From NCBI RefSeq assembly GCF_004138165.1, contig NZ_RYFF01000006.1:1-64000 (forward strand): a stretch of DNA of 64,000 nt, read 5' to 3'. Positions 25,050-34,594 of the stretch are shown here, piece after piece. Position 1 is the first letter of the stretch, and every line of letters starts with the position of its first letter. A model generated the notes under the pieces. That model had not been told where the DNA came from. It searched no databases and was given only the letters and a program-made list of their open reading frames with translations. Source of the stretch: Candidatus Chloroploca sp. Khr17. GTDB taxonomy: Bacteria > Chloroflexota > Chloroflexia > Chloroflexales > Chloroflexaceae. A program made the translations under genes and the position numbers.

Positions 25050-25829
25050 ATGGCAGAAGTGAAGGCCGATCTGGTCTACGCGGATGCGCCGCTCGATGAT
25101 CCCGACGAGGCGTCGTTGCATTACTATGACCACCACCCGACACGGGAGGATCTGATGGGTGAGAGTGTGGCCCATTCGTGGTTGATCGCTTATGTGCAAC
25201 AGGTGCTCGCGTGGTTGTATGCGGCCGAGCGCTGGTTTGTGGTGAATGATCTGAATATCTATCGCACCCGCTCGCGGTACGAGTATCCGGTCGCCCCTGA
25301 TGTGGCGGTCTTTAAGGGCGTGGTGCTTGAGGGGCATAACCGGCACCGCTTCCGCAGTTGGCGGCTCTATCTCCCTGATCGTCCGCCGCCCCAGGTGGTC
25401 TTTGAGTTCTGTTCAGAGTCGACCTGGCGCGATGATCTGCAGCAGAAACCGCGCCAGTATGCGGCGCTGGGGGTGCGCGAGTACTTTGCCTATGACCCGA
25501 ATGACCCGCCGTATACGCGCCGCCTGGGGGGGCGCCTGTATGGGTGGCGGATCGATCAGGGCAAGGCAGTGCCGCTAGCGCCTGATGCGACAGGACGGAT
25601 CTGGAGTGAGGAGTTAGCGAGTTATCTCGTCGCTGATGGGGCATGGCTGCGTTTTTATGACCGTGACGGTGCTCTTCGTTTGACCCAGGCTGAGGCCGAG
25701 CGGGCAGCGAAAGAGGCCGAGCGGGCGGCGAAAGAGGCCGAGCGGGCGGCGAAAGAGGCCGAGCGGGCGGCGAAAGAGGCGGCCTGGGCGAAACTGCGTG
25801 AACTGGGGATTGACCCTTCCGAGTTATAA
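25050..25829 (+). CDS. Uma2-family putative restriction endonuclease
   Basis: A 259-residue Uma2 (DUF820) protein with a PD-(D/E)XK-like fold: APDVAVFKG carries the Asp and VVFEFCSESTWRDDLQQKPRQYAALGV (quoted in parts: VVFEFCSEST, then the K in QQKPRQY) the Glu and downstream Lys. The C-terminus has four AERAAKE heptads encoded by a 21-bp direct repeat and is probably a coiled coil. GAGGAGGT lies 4 bp before the ATG at 25050. Uma2 genes are numerous in Chloroflexota and cyanobacteria and their role is not settled. Here it splits menB from menA. Confidence 0.8.
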   Translation: MAEVKADLVYADAPLDDPDEASLHYYDHHPTREDLMGESVAHSWLIAYVQQVLAWLYAAERWFVVNDLNIYRTRSRYEYPVAPDVAVFKGVVLEGHNRHRFRSWRLYLPDRPPPQVVFEFCSESTWRDDLQQKPRQYAALGVREYFAYDPNDPPYTRRLGGRLYGWRIDQGKAVPLAPDATGRIWSEELASYLVADGAWLRFYDRDGALRLTQAEAERAAKEAERAAKEAERAAKEAERAAKEAAWAKLRELGIDPSEL

Positions 25830-25840
25830 AAGAAGACGGT

Positions 25841-26743
25841 ATGACGACTGATCTCTCGTCGGCTCCTCCGGGGCCGCTTAAAGTCTGGTTGATGGCGATC
25901 AGGGTGCCAACCCTGCCAGCGGCGGTGGTACCTGTGTTGGTCGGTTCGGCGACCGCGTTTGCGAGTGGCCTTTTTCAGCCGCTGGTCTTTGTTGCGGCGC
26001 TGCTGGCGTCGTTGTTGATCCAGATCGGCACCAATCTTGCGAATGACTATTTTGATTACAAGAAGGGGGCCGATACCGCCGAGCGGCTCGGGCCAACGCG
26101 GGTCACCCAGAGTGGCCTAGTGCCTGCGGCAACGGTGCGGACGGCGATGCTCGTCTGTTTTGGTTTGGCTGCGCTCTGTGGGGCCTATTTGATTCTGGTA
26201 GGCGGTTGGCCGATCCTGCTGATTGGCGTGTTCTCAATTGCCTCGGGCATCCTCTATACGGGTGGGCCATTTCCGCTGGGCTACAATGGCCTGGGCGATC
26301 TTTTTACGTTTGTCTTCTTTGGCCTGGTCGCGGTGATGGGCACCGCTTATGTGCATACCGGAACCTGGGGGGCGCTGGCTTTGCTGGCGAGTCTGCCGGT
26401 GGCGATGCTGGTCACGGCAATCATTGTGGTCAATAATCTGCGCGATGCGCCAACGGATCGCAAAGCAGGTAAGCGGACGCTGGCGGTCATTTTTGGTGAG
26501 CGCTTTGCGCGGATTGAGTATGCAGTCCTGGTGATCGGGGCCTATCTGGTGGTGCCCTTGTTGTGGATCGTGGGTGGAGCCTCGCCTTTTGTGTTGCTCG
26601 CCTGGTTGAGTCTGCCGCTGGCCGTGCCAATGCTGCGCCTGATGAGCCGTGGTCACGGACGTGAGTTGAACCTCGCCCTGCGTGGTACCGGTCGTCTGCA
26701 TATGGTTTTTGGTCTTTTGCTTGCCGTCGGATTATTGTTGTAG
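25841..26743 (+). CDS. menA: 1,4-dihydroxy-2-naphthoate polyprenyltransferase (UbiA family)
   Basis: A 300-residue, highly hydrophobic protein with about eight or nine membrane segments. The first prenyl-diphosphate/Mg site is NLANDYFDYKKGAD and the second is NNLRDAPTDRKAGKRTLA, as in MenA. It prenylates DHNA in the membrane to give demethylmenaquinone. It begins 11 bp after uma2 and ends 11 bp before menE, so the three are probably co-transcribed. Confidence 0.92.
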   Translation: MTTDLSSAPPGPLKVWLMAIRVPTLPAAVVPVLVGSATAFASGLFQPLVFVAALLASLLIQIGTNLANDYFDYKKGADTAERLGPTRVTQSGLVPAATVRTAMLVCFGLAALCGAYLILVGGWPILLIGVFSIASGILYTGGPFPLGYNGLGDLFTFVFFGLVAVMGTAYVHTGTWGALALLASLPVAMLVTAIIVVNNLRDAPTDRKAGKRTLAVIFGERFARIEYAVLVIGAYLVVPLLWIVGGASPFVLLAWLSLPLAVPMLRLMSRGHGRELNLALRGTGRLHMVFGLLLAVGLLL

Positions 26744-26754
26744 CCGCAAAGAAT

Positions 26755-28215
26755 ATGCATCTTCCCGATTGGTTGGCGCGCCGTGCCGCGCTGCATCCCG
26801 AACGCCCGGCGTTGATCTGCGCAGGGCAAACGTGGTCATTTGCGGCTTTGCATCGTGACGCTGATCTGGTGGCGTTGCACCTGCGTGAGCTTGGTGTGCA
26901 ACCCGGTGATCGGGTGGCGCTGCTGGCGCGGAATAGTCCTGGCTATGCGGCGATCCTGCACGCGGCTCCGCGCTGTGGCATGGTGCTTGTGCCCTTGAAT
27001 ACGCGCTTGCGTGAGCAGGAACTCGCCTGGCAACTTGCGGATTGTCAGCCTCGCTTGCTTATCGCTGATGAAGCCTACGCCGCGCAAGCGGCCTCACTGC
27101 CGGTGCGCTCGGTCGCCCTGGAGAACCTGGGCTTGGCTCGCTCTCCCACTCCTGTTTCTCCTGCTTCTCCAACAAGCTCTTCAGATCAACAGATTGATCT
27201 TGCGGCGCCGCATACGCTGATCTACACTTCGGGAACCACCGGACAACCCAAGGGGGCACTGCTGACGGCGGGCAATCATTGGTGGAGCGCGACGGCCTCG
27301 CTGCTCAATCTGGGCTTGCACGAGACGGATCGCTGGCTCGCGGTCTTGCCTCTCTTTCATGTGGGCGGCCTCGCGATCTTGCTGCGCGGTGCCATCTACG
27401 GGATGCCCGTGGTGCTGCACGAGCGGTTCGAGCCGACAGCGGTATTGCAGGCGCTGGTGGAAGAGCGCGTAACGCTTGTGTCGCTGGTCGCCGTGATGCT
27501 GCAACGGCTGCTTGACCACGATGAGGCCGGGGTTCTTCCTGCCTCTGTGCGTTGTGTTTTGCTGGGTGGAGGGCCCGCGCCGCGTCCGCTGCTTGAAGCG
27601 TGTGGGGCACGGGGGTTGCCGGTTGCGCAGACGTACGGTATGACCGAAACGGCGTCGCAGGTTGCGACGCTGGCGCCTGCCGATGCCTTGCGCAAACTTG
27701 GCTCGGCGGGGCAGCCGTTGTTGCCGATGGAACTGCGCGTCGAAGCGCCGACGGGTGAAGTGGGTGAGATCTGCGTGCGTGGGCCAATGGTGACCCCCGG
27801 TTACTACAACCGCCCCGACGCGACCGCCGAAGCGTTGCGCGACGGATGGTTGCATACCGGCGATCTTGGCTATCTCGATGACGAAGGCTATCTCTATGTC
27901 GTTGACCGACGCAGCGACCTGATCATCTCGGGGGGCGAAAATATCTATCCTGCTGAAGTCGAGGCAGCCTTGCTGGCGCATCCTGCGGTGGCCGAGGCGG
28001 GCGTTGTTGGTCTGCCCGATGCGACCTGGGGAGAGGTACCAGTCGCTTTTGTGGTGGCGCGTGAAGGAAGTGCGCCCGAGGTCGATACATTGCTTGCGCA
28101 TTGCCGCACGCACCTAGCGAGCTACAAAGTCCCGCGCCAGATCACCATCGTCAACGAACTACCGCGCACCGCCGCAGGGAAACTACGGCGTAACCTGTTG
28201 CGTACCTCACGCTGA
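26755..28215 (+). CDS. menE: o-succinylbenzoate-CoA ligase
   Basis: A 486-residue ANL-superfamily adenylating enzyme. LIYTSGTTGQPKGALLT is the P-loop, TYGMTETASQVA motif A5, DGWLHTGDLGYLDDEGYLYVV (in parts WLHTGDLGYLDDEG) motif A7, and PRTAAGKLRRNLL has the C-terminal catalytic Lys. Its place after menA supports OSB activation, which supplies the MenB substrate. A hairpin with six T's follows the stop by 24 bp. Confidence 0.92.
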   Translation: MHLPDWLARRAALHPERPALICAGQTWSFAALHRDADLVALHLRELGVQPGDRVALLARNSPGYAAILHAAPRCGMVLVPLNTRLREQELAWQLADCQPRLLIADEAYAAQAASLPVRSVALENLGLARSPTPVSPASPTSSSDQQIDLAAPHTLIYTSGTTGQPKGALLTAGNHWWSATASLLNLGLHETDRWLAVLPLFHVGGLAILLRGAIYGMPVVLHERFEPTAVLQALVEERVTLVSLVAVMLQRLLDHDEAGVLPASVRCVLLGGGPAPRPLLEACGARGLPVAQTYGMTETASQVATLAPADALRKLGSAGQPLLPMELRVEAPTGEVGEICVRGPMVTPGYYNRPDATAEALRDGWLHTGDLGYLDDEGYLYVVDRRSDLIISGGENIYPAEVEAALLAHPAVAEAGVVGLPDATWGEVPVAFVVAREGSAPEVDTLLAHCRTHLASYKVPRQITIVNELPRTAAGKLRRNLLRTSR

Positions 28216-28239
28216 TCGGCTCGTTGAGGCTCTATGGTA

Positions 28240-28276
28240 CAATCGTGGGGGCTTACGGCCCCCACGATTGTTTTTT
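28240..28276 (+). terminator. intrinsic terminator after menE
   Basis: CAATCGTGGGGGC (28240-28252) pairs perfectly with GCCCCCACGATTG (28258-28270), with a 5-nt loop, followed directly by TTTTTT (28271-28276). This is the clearest Rho-independent terminator in the window and would end the men transcript. Confidence 0.9.
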
Positions 28277-28465
28277 CGCTGGAACAAAAGCCAGCGTCGC
28301 TGGCTTTTGTTCCAGCGAAAGAAGTTGGGTTTGGGGGCTCTGCCCCCAGGAATCGTTCCCTGGCTGAGCAACAAGCTAGCGTAGCTAGCTTGTTGCTCAG
28401 CCAGGGTGCGTGGGTTTGAGGGCATAGCCCTCAGCACAACAACGGGTTACAGGGCGCTAGCCCTG
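28274..28465. repeat. tandem run of five further hairpins
   Basis: After the menE terminator come a 23-bp perfect hairpin (28274-28296/28298-28320), GGGGGC-TCT-GCCCCC (28333-28347), a second 23-bp perfect hairpin around GTA (28358-28380/28384-28406), GAGGGC-ATA-GCCCTC (28418-28432) and CAGGGC-GCTA-GCCCTG (28450-28465). The arms differ in sequence, so this is not a simple tandem repeat. The last ends 15 bp before the next start codon. Confidence 0.85.
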
Positions 28466-28480
28466 AAGTAGAAAAAACTT

Positions 28481-29431
28481 ATGCACGATCATACACCCTT
28501 CAACGACAAATTGATCCATTCGCGTCAGTTTGTAACCCTGTATGGTACGACGCCACCGCGTGCCGACAGTTCGCTTGAGCGCGTAGAGACGGCGGCGGCG
28601 AAGTTGGCCGGGCGCGTCGCGGGGCTCGACCTGGATGGCCTGGTTGTCTATGATGTCCAGGACGAACACGAGCGCACGAGTGAGCCGCGGCCCTTCCCGT
28701 TTCTGCCGACGCGTGATCCGCGTGACCATAGTCGGCGGCTGCGCGAGTTGACGGGCCTGCCAGCGGTGACGTATAAGTGCGTGGTCAATTTTACCGAAGC
28801 CGACTGGTTGGCTTGGCTCGATGAGACGGCGAGCAACTATGGCATCGAGCACCTCTCGCTGGTCGGCGCTTCGACGCCAACGCCCGATCCGCGTGCGTTG
28901 CCCGTTGACCGGGCGCTCGAATTGACCGCCAGGCATGACGAAGGCTTTGTGCTTGGGGGTGTCATGATCGCCGAGCGCCATAGTCCTGACTTTGACGAGA
29001 GTCGGCGGCTGATCGCCAAGGCCGAACGGGGCTGTCGTTATTTTATTTCGCAGGTTGTCTACGATCCCGCCCCGACGATCCGTTTGTTGCGCGATTACCG
29101 TGAGGCGTGCAGGCGGGCCGATGCCAACCCACAGCGACTGGTGCTCACCTTCTCGCCGTGCGGTCGCCCGCAGACACTCACCTTCATCAAATGGCTTGGC
29201 ATCGCGATTCCGCCTGCGACCGAGCGTATGCTCTGCGAAGATCCGGCGCCTTTCCAGAAGTCCATCGCGATCTGTTGTGCTAACCTGCGCACCATTCTCG
29301 ACCAGGCCTACCGCGAAGACCTGGCCCTGGGTATCAACATCGAAAGCGTCTCGATCCATCACGACGAGATCGAAGCCTCGATCGAACTGGTGCATGCGCT
29401 GCGAGCGGTGGCTGCTGAATACGGGCTATGA
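28481..29431 (+). CDS. methylenetetrahydrofolate reductase-like (MetF family) protein
   Basis: A 316-residue protein with the alternating strand/helix pattern of a TIM barrel. YGTTPPRADSSLERV, GLDGLVVYDVQDEHER-like text, SLVGASTPTPDPR, and CRYFISQVVYDPAPTIRLL resemble the FAD-dependent MetF family, which reduces methylene-THF. No Shine-Dalgarno sequence is evident before the ATG and a hairpin lies just upstream. Assignment rests on overall pattern rather than decisive motifs; it may be a divergent paralogue. Confidence 0.55.
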   Translation: MHDHTPFNDKLIHSRQFVTLYGTTPPRADSSLERVETAAAKLAGRVAGLDLDGLVVYDVQDEHERTSEPRPFPFLPTRDPRDHSRRLRELTGLPAVTYKCVVNFTEADWLAWLDETASNYGIEHLSLVGASTPTPDPRALPVDRALELTARHDEGFVLGGVMIAERHSPDFDESRRLIAKAERGCRYFISQVVYDPAPTIRLLRDYREACRRADANPQRLVLTFSPCGRPQTLTFIKWLGIAIPPATERMLCEDPAPFQKSIAICCANLRTILDQAYREDLALGINIESVSIHHDEIEASIELVHALRAVAAEYGL

Positions 29432-29500
29432 GGTTATGCCATTTGAGGTTGCAGATTTTGGATTGTAGACTGCCACGCATGGTGTTCCAATGCGATTTGG

Positions 29501-29553
29501 TAGCACTGGCTTCCAGCCGGTCAGGAAGCGCCACCGGCTGGAAGCCGGTGCTA
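29501..29553. terminator. bidirectional hairpin between the MetF-like gene and lipA
   Basis: A 21-bp inverted repeat (29501-29521 with 29533-29553, one G-U pair) lies between convergent genes. The right arm covers the lipA stop codon. The GGCTTCCAGCCGG core resembles other mobile-looking hairpins in this window. Confidence 0.6.
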
Positions 29554-30462
29554 CAGACTTGCGCCGACATGCAGATGCGCGTGGTAACTCGAGCGCACCA
29601 TCGGCCCGCTTTCGACATGGCGAAAACCGCGCCGTAGCCCCTCGGCCTTGAAGGTGGCAAACTCGTCGGGCGTGACATACCGATCAATCGGCCAGTAGCT
29701 GCTATCGGGGGCAAGGTATTGCCCAATGGTCATCACGTTCACATCAACCGACCGCAGCGCATCCATCACCTCCAGCACTTCAGCATTGGTCTCGCCCGCC
29801 CCGACCATCATCCCGCTTTTGGTGACCAGATCGGGAGCGAAGGCCCGTGCTCGCCCGAGCAATTCGAGGCTCTGCTGGAAACCTGCGCGAGGGCGGAAGC
29901 GGCGGAAGATGCGGGGCACAGTTTCGATATTGTGGTTGAGCACATCGGGCCGCGCCTCAAGCACCAGTTGCAGCGCGTCCCAGTTGCCATCAAAATCGGG
30001 GATCAGCACCTCGACCTTGCATTCCGGCACTCGTTCGCGGATCAATTCAATCGTACGGGCGAAGATATGCGCCCCACCATCAGGCGCATCGTCGCGGTTG
30101 ACCGAAGTGAGCACCGCAAAACGCAGGCGCAGATGGTCCACCGACGCGGCGACGCGCTCGGGTTCAGCTTCATCAATCGGCTGGGGCTTGCCCTTGCCAA
30201 TCGCGCAATAGCGGCATCCGCGGGTACACGTATCACCGAGCAATAAAAAAGTTGCCGTGCGATTGTTCCAGCACTCGCCCAGATTTGGACAGCGCGCCTC
30301 TTCACAGACCGTATTGAGGCCCTTCTCACGCATGAGGCGATGGACATCGCTATAATTCTCGCCGGAAGGCGCACGGGCCTTGAGCCACTCGGGGCGCCGG
30401 GGGCGCACCGGCGTTGCCGAGGCTGGCGTCTGCACCGGCGTCAATGGGATCAGTTCGGACAT
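29551..30462 (-). CDS. lipA: lipoyl synthase
   Basis: A 303-residue radical SAM enzyme. The auxiliary cluster motif CEEARCPNLGEC and the radical SAM motif CTRGCRYCAIGKG (C-x3-C-x2-C) are present, along with the C-terminal GPMVRSSYHA that supplies the conserved RSSYH serine ligand. It inserts sulfur into octanoyl groups on lipoyl proteins. No lipB is nearby. Confidence 0.95.
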   Translation of the reverse strand: MSELIPLTPVQTPASATPVRPRRPEWLKARAPSGENYSDVHRLMREKGLNTVCEEARCPNLGECWNNRTATFLLLGDTCTRGCRYCAIGKGKPQPIDEAEPERVAASVDHLRLRFAVLTSVNRDDAPDGGAHIFARTIELIRERVPECKVEVLIPDFDGNWDALQLVLEARPDVLNHNIETVPRIFRRFRPRAGFQQSLELLGRARAFAPDLVTKSGMMVGAGETNAEVLEVMDALRSVDVNVMTIGQYLAPDSSYWPIDRYVTPDEFATFKAEGLRRGFRHVESGPMVRSSYHAHLHVGASL

Positions 30463-30534
30463 GCCATGTGCTTTCTAGCTTGATCCTGGTCTCTTTCTAT
30501 TGTACCGCACTTTTCGCGCAACAGAGGTTCAACA

Positions 30535-30680
30535 GTCTGGCAACAAGGTTTCCTGATGTCGTTCGCCGTCCACGAATGGGGGCCACGAAGCAACGAAGAG
30601 CGCATGGAGCAGCCCATATTCGTTTCTTCGTGCGTGTTATTCGTGGTCGGCGGTGCTGCGAGAAAATTTACGTTCCAGAC
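30535..30680. mobile_element. MITE-like element, family B, copy 2
   Basis: Outer arms GTCTGG (30535-30540) and CCAGAC (30675-30680) enclose a palindrome. GCCGTCCACGAAT pairs with ATTCGTGGTCGGC, and CACGAAGCAACGAA with TTCGTTTCTTCGTG. The central part matches 6155-6246 over about 92 bp. It fills most of the gap between lipA and the divergent glycoside hydrolase-like gene. Confidence 0.65.
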
Positions 30681-30734
30681 CACTAATGATGGTATAGTAT
30701 AGGCAATACATAACCTTCGTGAAAGGACTCCGAC

Positions 30735-33700
30735 ATGGTTGCACAGAGGCTTCGTCCTCTTGCCCTGCTCGCTGTCTTCGCTCTTCTGCTCACGTTCCTC
30801 TTTCCTCTGATTTTTCCCATGGCTGCCCAACCTAACCCCACGAATCTCTTGAGCAACGGTGATTTCGAGCAAGGCACAACTGCTCCGTCTACTACCGATA
30901 CTCTTTTAAGCAACGGCGATTTCGAGCAAGGCACAACGGCTCCGTGGCAAGGGCTTACCTCAGCACAGTTGACCACGGATTATGCTGCGTCTGGGCAGTC
31001 TAGTGTGCGCATTACTGCTCAGGAAGCTTCGCAGGGCTGGATCAATCTGCAAGCTGGCCAGGAATATGTCTTGACGGCCTGGTTTCGCTGGGCTAGATTT
31101 GCTGGCAATCAGTGGGGCTATGCGCATCTGACGGTTGAGGATACGGCCTATCGCGAGCTTGGCGCGATCATCAATCCCCAGACGAGCTATGAGCGGGATC
31201 GTTGGCATAAGCTGGCGCTTACGTTTACCGCGCCTGCCGGTGGTGTCCGGGTGCGCTTTGGGCTCTATGGCCCGCAGGACGATGTTGAGCTCTATTTTGA
31301 CGATCTGCAATTGCGTTCCCGCGACGCAAATGTTGCCCCAGCGCTTGATCCGGTCGCAAGCACGCTGTCAGGGACGGCCCCGCTGACGGTTGGGTTTGAA
31401 GCGCGTGCCGATGATCTCGATGGTGCGGTACGAACCTATCGCTGGGAGTTTGGGGACGGGACGGAGAGTCGGAGCCCTGAACCGACCCATATCTTTCGTT
31501 CCCGCGGTTCTTATCCGGTGAAATTGACCGTCTGGGATAACGATGGGGCGTCGCAGAGTCAGACGCTGACGATCACCGTGACCGATGCAGTCAATCCTGC
31601 GATCACGATCAATGCCCCAACGAGTCAGCAAGCCTGGACGACAAGTGCGGCGAGTCTGGCACTCGAAGGGCAGGCGTCCACGCCCTCGGGGACGCTCACG
31701 ATGATCGCCTGGGATAATCTGCGCACCGGCGCTGCAGGGAGTCTGGCGGTGCCGACAGCGGCGACGATGACCTGGGCGACGCCTTCCATCGCGCTTGCCC
31801 CCGGGCGCAATGATCTGCAAGTCAGCGTCGTTGACTCACGTGGCCGCGCGCATAGTGCGCGCCTGGTGGTGCAGCGTCAACTTGAGGCACCGCGCATCTA
31901 TGATGTGCAGGTGCAAACATCTGCGGTCGCTGTCTACGAGCGCTATGAGGCGCAGTTTCAGGTTGATACCGTTGCTTCCTCGCCGCTCTTCAGTTATACC
32001 GACCAGCCGCCACCGGGGGTGCCCCCAGGAAGCGGGGTGACGGTTGAGGGGGTCATTACGACGCCTTCAGGGGCGATGGTGACGCATCCGGCATTCTTCT
32101 TCACCAGTGCCATTCGCCAGGGCCAGGGTTCGTCGGCTTCGTATGCACCGGGGACGACGAGTGGCTGGGCGCTGCGGTATGCCCCACTTGAGCCCGGTCG
32201 CCACCAGGTCTATCTGCGTGTCCGCGATGCCAGTGGCGAGACGATGGTTGATGTAGGCAGCTTCGAGGCAGGTGCGCCACGGCGTGCTGGCTTTATTGGG
32301 GTCAGCAGTGCAGACTCACGCTACTTTCAATTTAGTGATGGCAGTCTCTTCTGGCCCATTGGCCCAGCCTGGGCGGTCAATCTCCAGGGGGGCCGGGGCT
32401 TCAATTTTGAACGTCCCTGGCTCAGCGGTCTGGGCATCTACAGTACCAACTGGGCACGCTGGAAATCGACCGCCGAGACGCTTGGCAACGAAGGCTTCTC
32501 GTCGCGTCTGACGTTCCTTGAGCACTACCCCGGTCACGAGCTCGCCCAGGAATTGACGTACCCTGAGGGCTATCGACTCTGGATTGGCTGTTTTGGCGAT
32601 GAGGCGTTTTGTCCTCGTTTCAAGCCAAATACCGATTATGAAGTGAAACTACGAGTTAAGGTGCTTGATCTGGCTGGCCCACGCAACGCTGCTTTTCCGT
32701 ATGGTCTTGTTTTGAAATTCCATGGCTGGCCTCAGGAATCAGGGTTTGAAGAGGCGCATCGTGACTATGCTTCGCTGATTCCGCCGATCAGCGTGGATCG
32801 CGACTGGCATACCGTGGTGGCCCGTTATCGCACCGCGAGCGATGAAGGTGCTGGTCAAGCCCGTGGCGACCTGAGCCTCTATCTCGACAATGTCACGGCT
32901 GGGCGCGCATATGTTGACGAGCTTTCGGTGCGCGAGATTTTGCCCGGTGAGACACGTGGCCCCGAGTTGATCCGTAACCCGCGGGCGGATCTGCACACCT
33001 ACGTCGAACAACGGCCAGCCGCATTTCTTGACGACCAACTGGTGCGTGGCGAAGCTGATGGCATCTACTTCCGCTATGTTGTTCACGACAAAAACGACTG
33101 GATCCAGAACCACCTGTCACGTGAGGGCATCTTTGTGGCTTCTGGCGATGGCTATTATCAGCCTGAGGGCACCCGAGCTCGCTGGTTGCTCGAGCAGTGG
33201 TGGCGCTATCTCGTGGCGCGCTGGGGCTACACGACCGCTGTGCATTCGTGGGAACTGAATAACGAAGGGCCACCTGATGATGGGAGCGGCTCGCACGCGC
33301 AGATGACGCAAGACTTCGCCCGCTTTATGCGTGAGCAGAATGCTCATCCGCATATGGCAAGCACCTCGTTCTGGTGTTGCTGGGAACCGACCTTCTGGGG
33401 TGATCGGGTGCGCTTCCCTGATGTAGCGTACGCCGATATTCATGAATACCCGACCCTCGATGTGCGCCTGGCCGATGGCTCGCCTGCTGTCTATGATGTG
33501 GCAGGGTTCCAGGCCGAGACCAGCATGACCTACGCTGCCGATAATGTTGGGCGCCCGATCATCCGCGGCGAGGTTGGCCTGAGCGGCGAGCCGGTCTTTG
33601 CGCTGCTCTCGCAGGCCAATCCGGGCATCTGGTTCCACAACCTGCTCTGGGCGCAACTCAACCCCGGGGCGGTCTTTGACCCTGGTTACTGGTTCAGTGA

Positions 33701-34424
33701 GCATTTCAACGTGATTGATGCGCAGGCGCATGCCGAGCCGTTTGCGGCCTTTGTTGCAACCCTTGATGTGCAGCGTGGCGGTTATGTGGATGCCGAGGCG
33801 CGTCTCAGCAACAGCCAGTTGCGCGCGTATGGGCAGCGCAACGTCGCCCGTGGCAAGGCGCATCTCTGGGTGCAGAATCGCCTGCACACCTGGCGCAATG
33901 TGATGGGGGGCACCGGGGCGGTTGCGATCACGCCACAGTCGGGAACAGTCAGCCTGACCTTGCAACCCAATCGGCGCTACGACGTCGCCTGGTGGGACAC
34001 CTATGCCGGCACTGTTCTGCGGCGCGAGCTTGTCACCAGCGCGGCCAACGGCGAGATTACGTTGACCATCACCAACCTTGCCTCGGATCTGGCCCTGACG
34101 ATTGAGCCAGAGACGCCTGATCCAGAGCCGAGCGCGACTGCGACGCCAACGCCGAGCGCCACACCCACGCCAGGCCCCAGCGCCACGCCGAGCGCCACAC
34201 CCACGCCAGGCCCCAGCGCCACGCCGAGCGCCACACCCACGCCTGGCCCGAGCGCCACGCCGAGCGCCACACCCACGCCAGGCCCCAGCGCGACGCCGAG
34301 CGCCACACCCACGCCAGGCCCCAGTGCGACGCCGAATCCGAGCGTGACCCCAGGCCCGAGTGTGACGCCGAACCCGACACCTGAACGGGATCGCATCTAT
34401 CTCCCTCTCGTACGGGCACGCTAG
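30735..34424 (+). CDS. exported PKD-domain protein with a clan GH-A glycoside hydrolase-like domain
   Basis: A 1229-residue protein. A signal peptide (residues 1-31) is followed by a 19-residue duplication ([14 protein letters not shown] twice), a carbohydrate-binding-like domain (to about 195), a PKD domain (about 200-285, with [11 protein letters not shown] and [14 protein letters not shown]), an Ig-like region, and a catalytic-type barrel from about 515 ([16 protein letters not shown]). ELNNEGP (E844) and [12 protein letters not shown] (E946) match the acid/base and nucleophile of clan GH-A. The tail is a Ser/Thr/Pro linker of [12 protein letters not shown] units and ends YLPLVRAR. It probably acts on polysaccharide outside the cell; the substrate is unknown. 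AAAGGA precedes the ATG by 7 bp. Confidence 0.75.
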   Translation: MVAQRLRPLALLAVFALLLTFLFPLIFPMAAQPNPTNLLSNGDFEQGTTAPSTTDTLLSNGDFEQGTTAPWQGLTSAQLTTDYAASGQSSVRITAQEASQGWINLQAGQEYVLTAWFRWARFAGNQWGYAHLTVEDTAYRELGAIINPQTSYERDRWHKLALTFTAPAGGVRVRFGLYGPQDDVELYFDDLQLRSRDANVAPALDPVASTLSGTAPLTVGFEARADDLDGAVRTYRWEFGDGTESRSPEPTHIFRSRGSYPVKLTVWDNDGASQSQTLTITVTDAVNPAITINAPTSQQAWTTSAASLALEGQASTPSGTLTMIAWDNLRTGAAGSLAVPTAATMTWATPSIALAPGRNDLQVSVVDSRGRAHSARLVVQRQLEAPRIYDVQVQTSAVAVYERYEAQFQVDTVASSPLFSYTDQPPPGVPPGSGVTVEGVITTPSGAMVTHPAFFFTSAIRQGQGSSASYAPGTTSGWALRYAPLEPGRHQVYLRVRDASGETMVDVGSFEAGAPRRAGFIGVSSADSRYFQFSDGSLFWPIGPAWAVNLQGGRGFNFERPWLSGLGIYSTNWARWKSTAETLGNEGFSSRLTFLEHYPGHELAQELTYPEGYRLWIGCFGDEAFCPRFKPNTDYEVKLRVKVLDLAGPRNAAFPYGLVLKFHGWPQESGFEEAHRDYASLIPPISVDRDWHTVVARYRTASDEGAGQARGDLSLYLDNVTAGRAYVDELSVREILPGETRGPELIRNPRADLHTYVEQRPAAFLDDQLVRGEADGIYFRYVVHDKNDWIQNHLSREGIFVASGDGYYQPEGTRARWLLEQWWRYLVARWGYTTAVHSWELNNEGPPDDGSGSHAQMTQDFARFMREQNAHPHMASTSFWCCWEPTFWGDRVRFPDVAYADIHEYPTLDVRLADGSPAVYDVAGFQAETSMTYAADNVGRPIIRGEVGLSGEPVFALLSQANPGIWFHNLLWAQLNPGAVFDPGYWFSEHFNVIDAQAHAEPFAAFVATLDVQRGGYVDAEARLSNSQLRAYGQRNVARGKAHLWVQNRLHTWRNVMGGTGAVAITPQSGTVSLTLQPNRRYDVAWWDTYAGTVLRRELVTSAANGEITLTITNLASDLALTIEPETPDPEPSATATPTPSATPTPGPSATPSATPTPGPSATPSATPTPGPSATPSATPTPGPSATPSATPTPGPSATPNPSVTPGPSVTPNPTPERDRIYLPLVRAR

Positions 34425-34440
34425 CCAGCGTGCCCGTACG
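34409..34440. repeat. 14-bp perfect hairpin across the stop codon
   Basis: CGTACGGGCACGCT (34409-34422) pairs with AGCGTGCCCGTACG (34427-34440) around AGCC, and the TAG stop (34422-34424) lies in the loop edge. The right arm may have been added by a hairpin-forming insertion at the gene end. Confidence 0.75.
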
Positions 34441-34490
34441 AGCTCGACCGGATGATCCCGTACGCTGCACCTGAACGTAAGGTCGAAGCA

Positions 34491-34529
34491 CGCCCCCAGG
34501 CAAGGAGTTACTTGCCTGGGGGGCGTTTT
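34491..34529 (+). terminator. intrinsic terminator after the glycoside hydrolase-like gene
   Basis: CGCCCCCAGGCAAG (34491-34504) pairs with CTTGCCTGGGGGGCG (34511-34525) with one bulged base, followed by TTTTC. It would stop transcription before the convergent aldehyde dehydrogenase gene. Confidence 0.8.
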
Positions 34530-34594
34530 CTGGGTCGGCAGATTGGCATCGAAGAAAACCCTACCCAACCCTTCAAGCATGCTCAGACAGAACC

